A stretch of DNA of 24,375 bases from XYD12-FULL-36-8 sp041739035 (GTDB taxonomy: Bacteria; Bacteroidota; Ignavibacteria; Ignavibacteriales; Ignavibacteriaceae): assembly GCA_041739035.1 (NCBI GenBank), contig JBGSOQ010000351.1, positions 1-24,375 on the forward strand, read 5' to 3'. A model generated the notes under the pieces. That model was not told where the DNA came from. It made no database searches and worked only from the letters and a program-made list of their open reading frames with translations. Positions 1 through 8,413 of this stretch are shown here, in pieces. A program made the translations under genes and the position numbers. Position 1 is the stretch's first letter, and each line of letters opens with the position of its first letter.

Positions 1-117
1 TACGAACACATCATCCACAATGAAAAGGATTTATACAACATTAGAAAATATATTGAACTGAATACTCTTCAATGGGAAATAGATGAGTATTACCGCAAAG
101 AAGAATCCTCTCATTGA
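1..117 (+). CDS. REP-associated tyrosine transposase, C-terminal fragment (5' end outside window)
   Basis: Frame 1 is open from the window edge to a TGA at 115-117 and encodes 38 residues beginning YEHIIHNEKDLYNIRKYIEL. The YEHIIxNEKDL..IRxYI pattern is what I know from the C-terminal end of RAYT proteins (Y1_Tnp/IS200-like superfamily), which usually continue with 'NNPLKW'; here it reads NTLQW. The HUH motif and catalytic Tyr would lie upstream and cannot be checked. A REP-like palindrome begins 4 bases after the stop, the expected neighbour of such a gene. RAYTs are single-copy, domesticated relatives of IS200/IS605 transposases that process REP hairpins. The fragment could instead be the tail of a decayed copy; only the end is visible. 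Confidence 0.72.
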   Translation, partial: YEHIIHNEKDLYNIRKYIELNTLQWEIDEYYRKEESSH

Positions 118-144
118 TTAGGGCACAATGCATTGTGCCCCTAC
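118..144. repeat. REP-like palindromic element beside the RAYT gene
   Basis: Positions 121-140, gggcacaatgcattgtgccc, are a perfect 20-bp palindrome. The right flank is CTAC (141-144), so the minus strand reads GTAG followed by GGGCACAATG and its complement. The left flank, TTA, is a degenerate version of the same foot. A GTAG tetranucleotide at the foot of a hairpin is the known recognition feature of RAYT-bound REP elements. The element starts 4 bases after the transposase stop codon, so it could also act as a transcript-end hairpin. The remainder of the gap, 145-214, shows no second copy. Confidence 0.7.
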
Positions 145-214
145 ACCTTCCTCCTTTCACCGCTTCATTATTATCGTTATTTTTAGCTGTAATTTTTAAT
201 GATTAAGGAAAACA

Positions 215-1210
215 ATGGTTAGCATTTCAACTCATCGTTTAGATGAGCTAAAAAATAATTTTGCCGGGAAGAAAATCGCAGTAATTGGCGATATGATGCT
301 CGATTGCTACTTCTGGGGCGATGTGAAGAGAATTTCACCTGAGGCGCCCGTTCCTGTCGTTGAAGTTGGCGATGAATTTTACAGATTCGGCGGGGCAGCA
401 AATGTTGCACTGAATGTACTTAAACTTGGCGGCACTCCTTTTCCAATTGGCGTAATTGGCCACGATAACGATGGTAAAATTTTTACTTCGTTGATCAATG
501 AAAATAAAATGCAGGCTGATGGCATTTTTGTTGATGATACACGACCAACAACATCAAAAACAAGAGTGATTGCACACAACCAGCATGTTGTTAGAATTGA
601 TAAAGAGAGTAAGGAGTATATTAATGAGGAAATGAGGAAGAAAATTCTTTCGTACCTCGATTCTCACTTGAAAAAGATTGATGGAATTATTCTTCAAGAT
701 TATAACAAAGGCGTGCTAACTCCGGAACTCATTGATAAGATCATTCATCTCGCAAATAATAACGATATTCTTATAACTGTTGATCCTAAGTTCAACAACT
801 TTTTTTCATACAAGAATGTAACAGTTTTCAAACCGAACCGTAAAGAAGCTGAAGATGTTCTCGGAATGAAAATCAAATCTGCTTCAGATGTTTCATCTGC
901 CGGGAAAATAATTTTGGAAAGAGTAAAAGCGAGTAATGTACTCTTGACACTTGGCGAGGAAGGTATTGCTGTGTTCGAGGAGCATCAAGCAGAAAAACGA
1001 ATGCCTACTAAAGCAATTAAAGTCGCGGACGTTTCTGGTGCTGGTGACACAGTAATTTCTACTTTAACTATGGCACTTGCTGCCAAAGGAAATATTTTGG
1101 AAGCATGTTATCTTGCAAATTATGCAGCGGGAATTGTATGCGGCGAAGTTGGCATAGTGCCTATTGAGATAGATCGATTATTTCAGGTGATAAGAGAAGA
1201 TCACAAATGA
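215..1210 (+). CDS. rfaE1: D-glycero-beta-D-manno-heptose-7-phosphate kinase
   Basis: Encodes 331 residues of the PfkB/ribokinase family. The N-terminal pattern VIGDMMLDCYFWGDVKRISP (residues 24-43) and FGGAANVALN (58-67) are characteristic of RfaE1/HldE kinase domains. The PfkB C-terminal signature DVSGAGDT lies at 272-279, with D278 the expected catalytic base. The enzyme phosphorylates D-glycero-D-manno-heptose 7-phosphate at C1 in the cytoplasm, towards ADP-heptose for LPS or other surface glycans. The ATG start has AAGGA at 205-209, five bases upstream. The stop overlaps the start of rfaE2, so the kinase and adenylyltransferase, fused as HldE in E. coli, are separate but coupled here. 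The length suits the kinase half alone. Confidence 0.93.
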   Translation: MVSISTHRLDELKNNFAGKKIAVIGDMMLDCYFWGDVKRISPEAPVPVVEVGDEFYRFGGAANVALNVLKLGGTPFPIGVIGHDNDGKIFTSLINENKMQADGIFVDDTRPTTSKTRVIAHNQHVVRIDKESKEYINEEMRKKILSYLDSHLKKIDGIILQDYNKGVLTPELIDKIIHLANNNDILITVDPKFNNFFSYKNVTVFKPNRKEAEDVLGMKIKSASDVSSAGKIILERVKASNVLLTLGEEGIAVFEEHQAEKRMPTKAIKVADVSGAGDTVISTLTMALAAKGNILEACYLANYAAGIVCGEVGIVPIEIDRLFQVIREDHK

Positions 1211-1686
1211 ACGGATTAAAATCGTTACAGGAAATAAAATCACTGCGTAAGCAATTCAAGCAACAAAATAAAAAAGTTGTTTTTAGCAACGGTGTATTCG
1301 ATCTGATTCATGCAGGCCATGTTGATTATCTAACCAAAGCAAAAGCTTTGGGCGATATTTTAATTGTTGGAATGAATACTGATGCCTCAGTTAGAAGAAT
1401 AAAAAGCGATAAACGTCCAATTCTAAACGAAGAGGAGAGAGCATTTATAATCTCGAATTTGAAGTCGGTTGATTATGTTGTTCTTTTTGATGAAGACACA
1501 CCAAAAGAGATTATAGATGAGATCATTCCCGATATTTTAGTTAAAGGCGCAGATTGGTCAATCGATAAAATTGTTGGTCGGGAAACCGTTGAAAAATATG
1601 GCGGTGAAGTTAAAACCATAAAGTTTGTAAATCAGCAGTCAACATCTAAGATCATAGAGTCAATTAAGAACAAATACTGCAGTTAG
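1207..1686 (+). CDS. rfaE2: D-glycero-beta-D-manno-heptose 1-phosphate adenylyltransferase
   Basis: Encodes 159 residues of the nucleotidyltransferase superfamily. SNGVFDLIHAGHVDYL (27-42) contains the HxGH nucleotide-binding motif at H35-H38, and QSTSKII (144-150) matches the C-terminal ST-type motif of this superfamily. RPILNEEERA (70-79) and LVKGADW (111-117) are typical of RfaE2. It transfers AMP from ATP to heptose 1-phosphate, giving ADP-heptose after epimerisation by HldD. Its ATG at 1207 overlaps the rfaE1 TGA in an ATGA, so translation is probably coupled. Other members of the family (glycerol-3-phosphate cytidylyltransferase, TagD) share the HxGH fold, but adjacency to rfaE1 settles the assignment. 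Confidence 0.93.
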   Translation: MNGLKSLQEIKSLRKQFKQQNKKVVFSNGVFDLIHAGHVDYLTKAKALGDILIVGMNTDASVRRIKSDKRPILNEEERAFIISNLKSVDYVVLFDEDTPKEIIDEIIPDILVKGADWSIDKIVGRETVEKYGGEVKTIKFVNQQSTSKIIESIKNKYCS

Positions 1687-1772
1687 CTTGTTTCGATATT
1701 TTATTAATTGAATAAAATCAATATCCTTACGCGAAAGTTTACCAAATAATAATTTCTTTTCGTTAGAAAAAA

Positions 1773-4700
1773 TTGTCAGATACTGAAGTAACACAAACCG
1801 AAGAAAAACCAAAGAGACGGCGTACTCTGTTTCAGAAGATTGTTAATGTATTCCTATACATTGGCTTGGTAACTTTTGCACTCCTTATATTACTCTTTGG
1901 ATTCAGTCAAACATCAACATTTAGAAATTGGCTGCGGGACTTTACCGTTGAGCAGGTAAATGATAATCTGAATGGAAAAATTTCTATTGGAGAGATCCAA
2001 GGTACAATTTTCACCTCATTGATTCTACAAAATACGGTTATCACAATGGAAAAAGACACGCTGTTAAATGCCGGAATGATTGAACTGCGAATAAGCCCGT
2101 TAAAAATCTTTCTAAAGAAAATCTATGTGAGAAAAGCAGAAATTAAAGATACGCGAATAGCTTTTATTAAGGACAGCTTTGGTGATCTTAATATTGCAAA
2201 GTTGTTTCCTCCCTCAGCAGAAGAAGAAGATACTTCAAAATCAACTTTTCCGTTTAGGATTGAAGTTGCCGATCTTAAGCTGACAAACGTTGATTTCTCT
2301 CTGCAGAATTATGATAAGGTGGGAAGCACCGCACGGTATTCCTCTATGAACATGGATGATTTCAGGATCGAAGACATTTTTCTATCGCTTTCAGCATTTG
2401 CAGATATTAAGAACAATTCTTACGAAACCAAAATCGAGTACCTCTTATTAAATCCAAACTTGTTAGCATTCAACCTAAAGTCTTTTTCCGGTGAATTTGG
2501 AGTTAATCCTAAAGAAATAATTGCAAATAATTTGGTTATAAACACAGCAAATTCAAATATAAACTTAAATGCCAAAGTGAATGGATTAGACATATTTGAT
2601 ACAACAATGACGGAAAATTTAAAGTATGCTGTCATTGATATATCCTTAAACAGTCCCAAGTTTAACTTTGATGATATTTCCTCGTTTGTACCTCCAATTG
2701 CTATGCTCAAAGGCAATGTAGGTGTTCAGCTTCAGGCGTCAGGCAACATGCTTCAGTTCAATATAGATAGAATTGTTCTTGATTATGAAAAAACTCATCT
2801 CGAAACCAAAGCGACTATTCGTAACATTGACAATATGGATGAGATGACAATATCAGCGGATTTCAGAAATTCATTTATCAATCAGCCCGATATAAATAAA
2901 TTGCTTCCGGAATTTGGCATTCCAATTTATGAGAAATTAGGCGTGGTGAAAATTGATTCACTTACGTTTGATGGGCGGCCATTAAATTTTAAATCGAGAA
3001 TTCTCCTTTCGACCAACGAGGGGAATGTGTCATCGATTGTGAAAATGGATTTGGAAAAACCTATCGCTGAGTACGACATCAGTTTAGCTTCTACTGGTTT
3101 TAATTTATCATCGATTACAGGCCTGCCTTCTGATCTCAATATCCGGGGAAATTTCGTCGGGAAAGGATTTTCACCGAAAGAAATGGACGCCAATATTCTG
3201 CTTGTTGGTGATGGATCGAGTGTTGAGGGAATTAAACTGGATTCATTATCCTTAGCCGCAAAAGCAAAAGAGGGAATAGTTGATTATTCTATCTTTACTG
3301 TTTCTAATAATGCAAAAGCAGAAATTGAAGGTTCGTTTGATTTTTTGCAGGAAAATTTGGGTTACAAAGCCAGTGGGAAAGTCCGCAACCTCGATTTAGG
3401 CAAATTAATGCAAGACACCGCAACTGTAACTGATCTAAATTTCAAATTCAGGACCGAGGGAGAAAATTTTGATATTGATAAAATGAACATGTTTCTAACT
3501 CTTGATCTATCACCTTCAACAATAAATGGAATTAAGGTAGACAGCACTCGAACAATTACAGATATTTTTACAGATAACAACGAAGAGAGAGTAATTAATT
3601 TTATTTCGGATATTGCGGATGTTACGATTAAAGGTGAGTTTTCACTTCCTGATGCAATATCAGTGATAAGCGAGGAATCAGGCTTATTAATAAATGCTTT
3701 TATGAATAAGATCGATGAAATACTTCCAGCTAATAAAATACAAGAAAATTTACTTGTTGAAAAAAAGTTGGGAAAAACAGTTTCGAAATCAAAATTAAAA
3801 CGAAACGAAAATGTTTCCATGCTTTATCTTATTGACCTGAAGGATTTCGGGATTATCAGTCCCTTCCTCAATGATAAAAGATTGGAAATTGATGGTGATA
3901 TGATGGGGAATATTCTCTACAACAGTGACAGCATTTACATTACCTTACAATCCGACTTAAACTACCTTAAATATTGGGGAAAAACAGATGTCTATTTTCT
4001 TTCCAAACTGAATTTGGACATGAATACTGCCAATAGTTTTAATGTTAATTCGACAGAAGATGTTGACCTAAATTTGAATGCCAAAATAAATCGCGTTTTT
4101 GCTGGAACGGATTTGAATAATATTTCTCTTAGTTTGAAAATGAGAGATAATTTAGCCGAGATAAAATTATCCTCTCAATTTGAAGATTACGCATCCGCCG
4201 CTCTAAATTTTAAAGCGGATTTGCAAACTTCAACAATAAATCTTGATGTGAGCAAACTTGATCTTAATTACAAAGGTTTTGACATAAAAAACAGAGATAA
4301 TCTCAATTTATCAATTTCTGAGAATCGAATTGACTTTAATAATTTTCAATTGTTTCATTCAAATGGAAAAATTACAGCAAACGGATTTCTTGCCGCAAAT
4401 GAAAATCAAAAATTAAATCTGGAGATTAAAAACCTGCAAGGCAAAGATCTTTTTCAAAGTTTTTCTAATGCAAACGGATTAAGCTTGTTAGATATAAATC
4501 TAAATCTCGATGCAGTAATTACAGGTAGCTATGCAAGTCCTGAAATGACAATAACATTAACTGGCGATAGTTTGAAGTATAAAGAAAAAAACTTTGGAAA
4601 TCTCGCTAGCAAATTCAATTATTCCAATAAAAATTTTTCATCGGATATAAAGTTTTTCGATTCCTACAGCAATTCTGCTGTACCGGCATTAAAATTAATT

Positions 4701-6302
4701 GGAAACATTCCGATAAATTTTTCGTTCACTGATTCTGGAAAAAGACTAATTGATGATGAGGAAATAGAGATTAATTTTTCATCAAACAATCTCGATCTCA
4801 CCCCGTTTGGAGAATTATTTCCCGGTGTAAGTAAATTTAAAGGAAATCTTAACAGTAATCTTCAGATCATTGGTACAATTCAAGAACCATACCCAGATGG
4901 TTACATTAAGCTTGACAACTCGTCATTTCTTTTAAAGTACAATAATTTGGAGTACAAAGCAGGAATAAAAATTACAGTCACCAAGGATTTTTTATCTCTC
5001 GATAGCCTTCTTTTGGCAAACGCTGATGAAACTCAAATCAATAAAAAAATTACAGGCGGAGGAACTGCTGAGCTTGACAATCTGAATATGACTTCATCTC
5101 AATTTGTTTTGAATGGCAGCCTTCAGGTTTTAAGTGAAGAATCAAAATACGTAAGTCCAAATCTATACGGCGATTTAGTAATTTCTACAAATGGAAATTT
5201 TGAGCTTAAGTTCGATAAAAACGGAGCTAATCTTTATGCCCCGATAAACATTGATGTTGCCAAGCTAACCTATTCACAAGTTCAGGGGGCTTATTCCAGC
5301 TCATCGGAAAATTTTATTTATAAGTTTATTGAAGATACAATTACTAAAAATCTCGATGCCATGGATTTTGAGGCGTTAGTTAATTTATCAAAATTAAATG
5401 AGGCGGAGGAGATAGAGAAAATTTCCAAGCCAAGTAAGTTTGATTACAGCATAGACGTTAAAGTTGAGGATGAAGCTACTCTGACTTTTATACTTTCAAG
5501 AGAATTCAATCAAAACTTAGTTGCAGTTCTGCGCGGAAATTTTCAATATGAGAGTATTGGCGGCAAACCTGTTGCACAAGGCGAGTTAGAATTGCTTGAA
5601 GGCTCTACCTTAGAATTTATAAAAACTTTTAGTGCTGAAGGCAAAATTAGGTTTGAAAGTGAACTAAGCAATCCTTATTTAGATATAATTGCGACTTATA
5701 AAAGTTACTATTATCCCATCGAAAATTCTTCAAATGGAGAAGGAGATCAAACCGGCAGCGATGAAGTTGAAGTCGCAATTAAAATGAAAGTTAAAGGTGC
5801 ACTTAAGGAATTGGATAAAAATCTTGCTCAGCAATCAGAGAAGCTAACAGTTTATGTGGGTACAAACAATATTGCGAATAACATTCCTGATCAAACAAAA
5901 GATGCTTCTGATGCTGTGATGTTCATGATTCTCAATAAATTTAATGACAACGTGACTCAACAAGAAAGAAGTATGGTTTCAACTTATGCTACAAGCTTTG
6001 CCGGGTCAATTGTTGGTGGATTTCTTAACCGTCAGCTTGGAGATTATGTAAAAAGCCTGGATATAAGACAATCAGCAACGGACACAAAATTTATTTTGGC
6101 TGGCAGAGCTGGTAAATTCCGTTACTCAATTGGCGGCTCGACTGCTGTATTTCAGGATCTCGGACTTGCCAACGTAAAAATTGAATATCCTATCACCCAA
6201 AGTTTTTTTATGCGTCTCGAAAGAAAAGAAGCTTTAAGTGAAACAAAATATATAAACGAAATGATTAATGAACTGGGACTCAAATATAGGTTTGAATTTT
6301 AA
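1773..6302 (+). CDS. tamB: TamB-like translocation/assembly module protein (AsmA-like, DUF490 C-terminus)
   Basis: Encodes 1509 residues: a basic N-terminus (KPKRRR, 12-17), one membrane segment (about 21-45), a very long beta-rich region of repeated alternating hydrophobic strands, and a C-terminal TamB domain (about 1150-1509). The last ~110 residues (LNRQLGDYVKSL through the terminal YRFEF) are the best conserved. TamB-type proteins anchor in the inner membrane and span the periplasm as a hydrophobic groove, taking part in barrel insertion and phospholipid transport to the outer membrane. The start is TTG: an in-frame TAG lies at 1764-1766, and the next in-frame ATG codons fall after the membrane segment. 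No convincing Shine-Dalgarno is visible. The stop shares one base with the rnr start. A downstream Omp85-type gene may be its partner. Confidence 0.9.
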   Translation: MSDTEVTQTEEKPKRRRTLFQKIVNVFLYIGLVTFALLILLFGFSQTSTFRNWLRDFTVEQVNDNLNGKISIGEIQGTIFTSLILQNTVITMEKDTLLNAGMIELRISPLKIFLKKIYVRKAEIKDTRIAFIKDSFGDLNIAKLFPPSAEEEDTSKSTFPFRIEVADLKLTNVDFSLQNYDKVGSTARYSSMNMDDFRIEDIFLSLSAFADIKNNSYETKIEYLLLNPNLLAFNLKSFSGEFGVNPKEIIANNLVINTANSNINLNAKVNGLDIFDTTMTENLKYAVIDISLNSPKFNFDDISSFVPPIAMLKGNVGVQLQASGNMLQFNIDRIVLDYEKTHLETKATIRNIDNMDEMTISADFRNSFINQPDINKLLPEFGIPIYEKLGVVKIDSLTFDGRPLNFKSRILLSTNEGNVSSIVKMDLEKPIAEYDISLASTGFNLSSITGLPSDLNIRGNFVGKGFSPKEMDANILLVGDGSSVEGIKLDSLSLAAKAKEGIVDYSIFTVSNNAKAEIEGSFDFLQENLGYKASGKVRNLDLGKLMQDTATVTDLNFKFRTEGENFDIDKMNMFLTLDLSPSTINGIKVDSTRTITDIFTDNNEERVINFISDIADVTIKGEFSLPDAISVISEESGLLINAFMNKIDEILPANKIQENLLVEKKLGKTVSKSKLKRNENVSMLYLIDLKDFGIISPFLNDKRLEIDGDMMGNILYNSDSIYITLQSDLNYLKYWGKTDVYFLSKLNLDMNTANSFNVNSTEDVDLNLNAKINRVFAGTDLNNISLSLKMRDNLAEIKLSSQFEDYASAALNFKADLQTSTINLDVSKLDLNYKGFDIKNRDNLNLSISENRIDFNNFQLFHSNGKITANGFLAANENQKLNLEIKNLQGKDLFQSFSNANGLSLLDINLNLDAVITGSYASPEMTITLTGDSLKYKEKNFGNLASKFNYSNKNFSSDIKFFDSYSNSAVPALKLIGNIPINFSFTDSGKRLIDDEEIEINFSSNNLDLTPFGELFPGVSKFKGNLNSNLQIIGTIQEPYPDGYIKLDNSSFLLKYNNLEYKAGIKITVTKDFLSLDSLLLANADETQINKKITGGGTAELDNLNMTSSQFVLNGSLQVLSEESKYVSPNLYGDLVISTNGNFELKFDKNGANLYAPINIDVAKLTYSQVQGAYSSSSENFIYKFIEDTITKNLDAMDFEALVNLSKLNEAEEIEKISKPSKFDYSIDVKVEDEATLTFILSREFNQNLVAVLRGNFQYESIGGKPVAQGELELLEGSTLEFIKTFSAEGKIRFESELSNPYLDIIATYKSYYYPIENSSNGEGDQTGSDEVEVAIKMKVKGALKELDKNLAQQSEKLTVYVGTNNIANNIPDQTKDASDAVMFMILNKFNDNVTQQERSMVSTYATSFAGSIVGGFLNRQLGDYVKSLDIRQSATDTKFILAGRAGKFRYSIGGSTAVFQDLGLANVKIEYPITQSFFMRLERKEALSETKYINEMINELGLKYRFEF

Positions 6303-8401
6303 TGAAAAAGAAAATTATTTCATTCTTTAAAAAGAATTCTAAAAGTTCCTATAAAAGCACGGAAATTGCTAAGCGGCTTAAACTTAATTCAGAAGATGAG
6401 ATAGTGTCTCTAAAACATTTTTTACATCAACTTTATGAAGAGAACTTTCTAACCAGAAACGGAAAAAGATATAAAATGAACCAAAATGTGTCTACCGGAA
6501 AAATAATCGGCCAACTGCAAATAAGTCCCGGCGGTTTTGGATTTGTGATATCAAAGGATACGAAACTTGGCGATATTTTTATAGCTTCTCGAAATCTTTC
6601 TACAGCATTCAGCGGCGATACCGTTGAGGTCGCTCTTTTTGCCAAACGCAAAGGCAAAAACATTGAGGGGCAAATTGTAAATGTTATTTCGAAGAAAAGA
6701 AAGAACATTGTTGGAACTCTCAGAAAATCACATGTTTCTTATTTTATAAAGCCCGATGAACCGGAAATTCACCGTGATATTTATGTTGATAAAGATAATC
6801 TAAAAGGAGCTAAAGAAGGTGATAAGGTAATTGTAGGAAATATATTCTGGGATACTTCGCTGCTTAATCCCGAAGGTGAAATAGTAAAGGTTATTGGAAA
6901 ATCCGGAACAAAAGAAGCAGAAATAACTTCGCTTGCTCATGAGTTCAGTTTACCATTAAAGTTTTCTTCTAAGACTTTGGAAGAGGCGGAAAGCATAACC
7001 GAATATTTTTCAGACTCTGATTTGAAAGACAGAATTGATTTCAGAAGCAAAAATGTTTTTACAATTGACCCTGTTGATGCAAAGGATTTTGATGATGCTC
7101 TCTCAATAGAGATACTTGATAATGAAAATTACCGTATAGGAATTCACATTGCAGATGTTTCACATTATGTTCCAGTAAATTCGAACCTTGATAAAGAAGC
7201 TTATGAGAGAGGGAATAGTGTTTATCTCGTTGGAAGTGTTATTCCAATGCTTCCGGAAAGACTATCGAACAATATTTGTTCGTTGGTTCCCAATAAAGAC
7301 AGATTGACTTATTCGGTTATTGCTGAATTGAGCAAACGAGGTAAGCTAGTAGACTATCAGATTAAGAAAACGGTGATAAACAGCAAGAGAAGATTTACTT
7401 ACGATGAAGTTCAAGATATTATTGAGAATGGTAACGGTGATTTTAAACAAGAGGTTTTGCTGCTTAATAATATTGCGGAGACATTGAGAAAGAGGAGATT
7501 TCGTGACGGCGGAATTGAATTTTCGACACCCGAAATTAGATTTGACCTTGATGAGAATAACATACCAATTTCTATTTATCGTAAAGATGCTAAGCAAAGC
7601 AACATGCTCGTTGAGGAATTTATGCTGCTTGCCAATAAAATTTGTGCAGCACATATATCTACATCCAAGAACGAATTGGCTAAACCTTTTGTTTACAGAA
7701 TACATGATTTGCCGGATACTGATAAAATTGTTGAATTTTCCAAGTTTGTAAAATCGCTTGGTTTTTCTTTTGACCCGGCTGGATCTAAAAACACAAAACA
7801 ATTTCATTCACTTTTGCTTCAAATTAAAGGAAAAGAAGAGGAAGCATTGATTAATGAATTGGCAATCAGATCGATGGCGAAAGCGGTATATTCCACAAAG
7901 AATATCGGTCACTACGGTCTTGGTTTCAAACATTATACTCATTTTACTTCTCCGATAAGAAGATATTCTGACTTGATAGTGCATAGGATACTATTTCATT
8001 ATCTTGAAGTAAATAACAAAAATTTATACTCACATGTAAGGTTGGAGGAAATAGCGGCTCATATTTCCATTACTGAAAGAAGTGCAGTTGAGGCTGAAAG
8101 GTTATCAATTAAAATTAAACAGATCGAATTTCTTGAGAATCATATAGGCGAATCTTTCCATGCGGTAATTTCAGGAGTGACACATTTCGGATTATTTGTT
8201 AAAATACTGGATATCTTGGCAGAAGGTTTAATTAGAGTGCGGGATTTGGAGGGAGATTTTTATGTTTACGATGAGAAAAAATATTCCTTAATTGGGAGGA
8301 GAACTAAAAAACAGTATCGGCTTGGCGATAAAGTCTGGGTTAAGCTTATCCGTGTCGATAAAGAAAAATCCGAGCTAGATTTTATTATTACAGAACAATA
8401 A
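6302..8401 (+). CDS. rnr: Ribonuclease R (3'-5' exoribonuclease, RNB family)
   Basis: Encodes 699 residues. In order: a winged-helix N-terminus (about 1-58), cold-shock/OB domains (about 66-140 and 150-210), an RNB catalytic domain (about 245-570) and a C-terminal S1 domain (about 614-698). The RNB motif TIDPVDAKDFDDA (254-266) has all four metal-binding Asp (D256, D262, D264, D265), and HFTSPIRRYSDLIVHR (547-562) is the second hallmark. The enzyme degrades structured RNA, including rRNA and tmRNA targets. It is shorter than the 813-residue E. coli enzyme because it stops right after S1, without the Lys-rich tail. Its ATG shares one base with the tamB stop (TAATG), which suggests coupled translation. 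Its place between two envelope genes has no obvious functional reason. Confidence 0.95.
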   Translation: MKKKIISFFKKNSKSSYKSTEIAKRLKLNSEDEIVSLKHFLHQLYEENFLTRNGKRYKMNQNVSTGKIIGQLQISPGGFGFVISKDTKLGDIFIASRNLSTAFSGDTVEVALFAKRKGKNIEGQIVNVISKKRKNIVGTLRKSHVSYFIKPDEPEIHRDIYVDKDNLKGAKEGDKVIVGNIFWDTSLLNPEGEIVKVIGKSGTKEAEITSLAHEFSLPLKFSSKTLEEAESITEYFSDSDLKDRIDFRSKNVFTIDPVDAKDFDDALSIEILDNENYRIGIHIADVSHYVPVNSNLDKEAYERGNSVYLVGSVIPMLPERLSNNICSLVPNKDRLTYSVIAELSKRGKLVDYQIKKTVINSKRRFTYDEVQDIIENGNGDFKQEVLLLNNIAETLRKRRFRDGGIEFSTPEIRFDLDENNIPISIYRKDAKQSNMLVEEFMLLANKICAAHISTSKNELAKPFVYRIHDLPDTDKIVEFSKFVKSLGFSFDPAGSKNTKQFHSLLLQIKGKEEEALINELAIRSMAKAVYSTKNIGHYGLGFKHYTHFTSPIRRYSDLIVHRILFHYLEVNNKNLYSHVRLEEIAAHISITERSAVEAERLSIKIKQIEFLENHIGESFHAVISGVTHFGLFVKILDILAEGLIRVRDLEGDFYVYDEKKYSLIGRRTKKQYRLGDKVWVKLIRVDKEKSELDFIITEQ

Positions 8402-8413
8402 AAAATAATTATA

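Noticed and set aside
1698..1718. AT-only hairpin (attttatt, loop aattg, aataaaat) after rfaE2 as a terminator
   Set aside because: The stem has no G-C pair and no U-tract follows; such hairpins arise often by chance in AT-rich DNA.
7503..7751. Plus-strand 82-codon open frame inside rnr
   Set aside because: It lies wholly within the RNB domain coding region in another frame, with no protein-like motif or ribosome-binding site.
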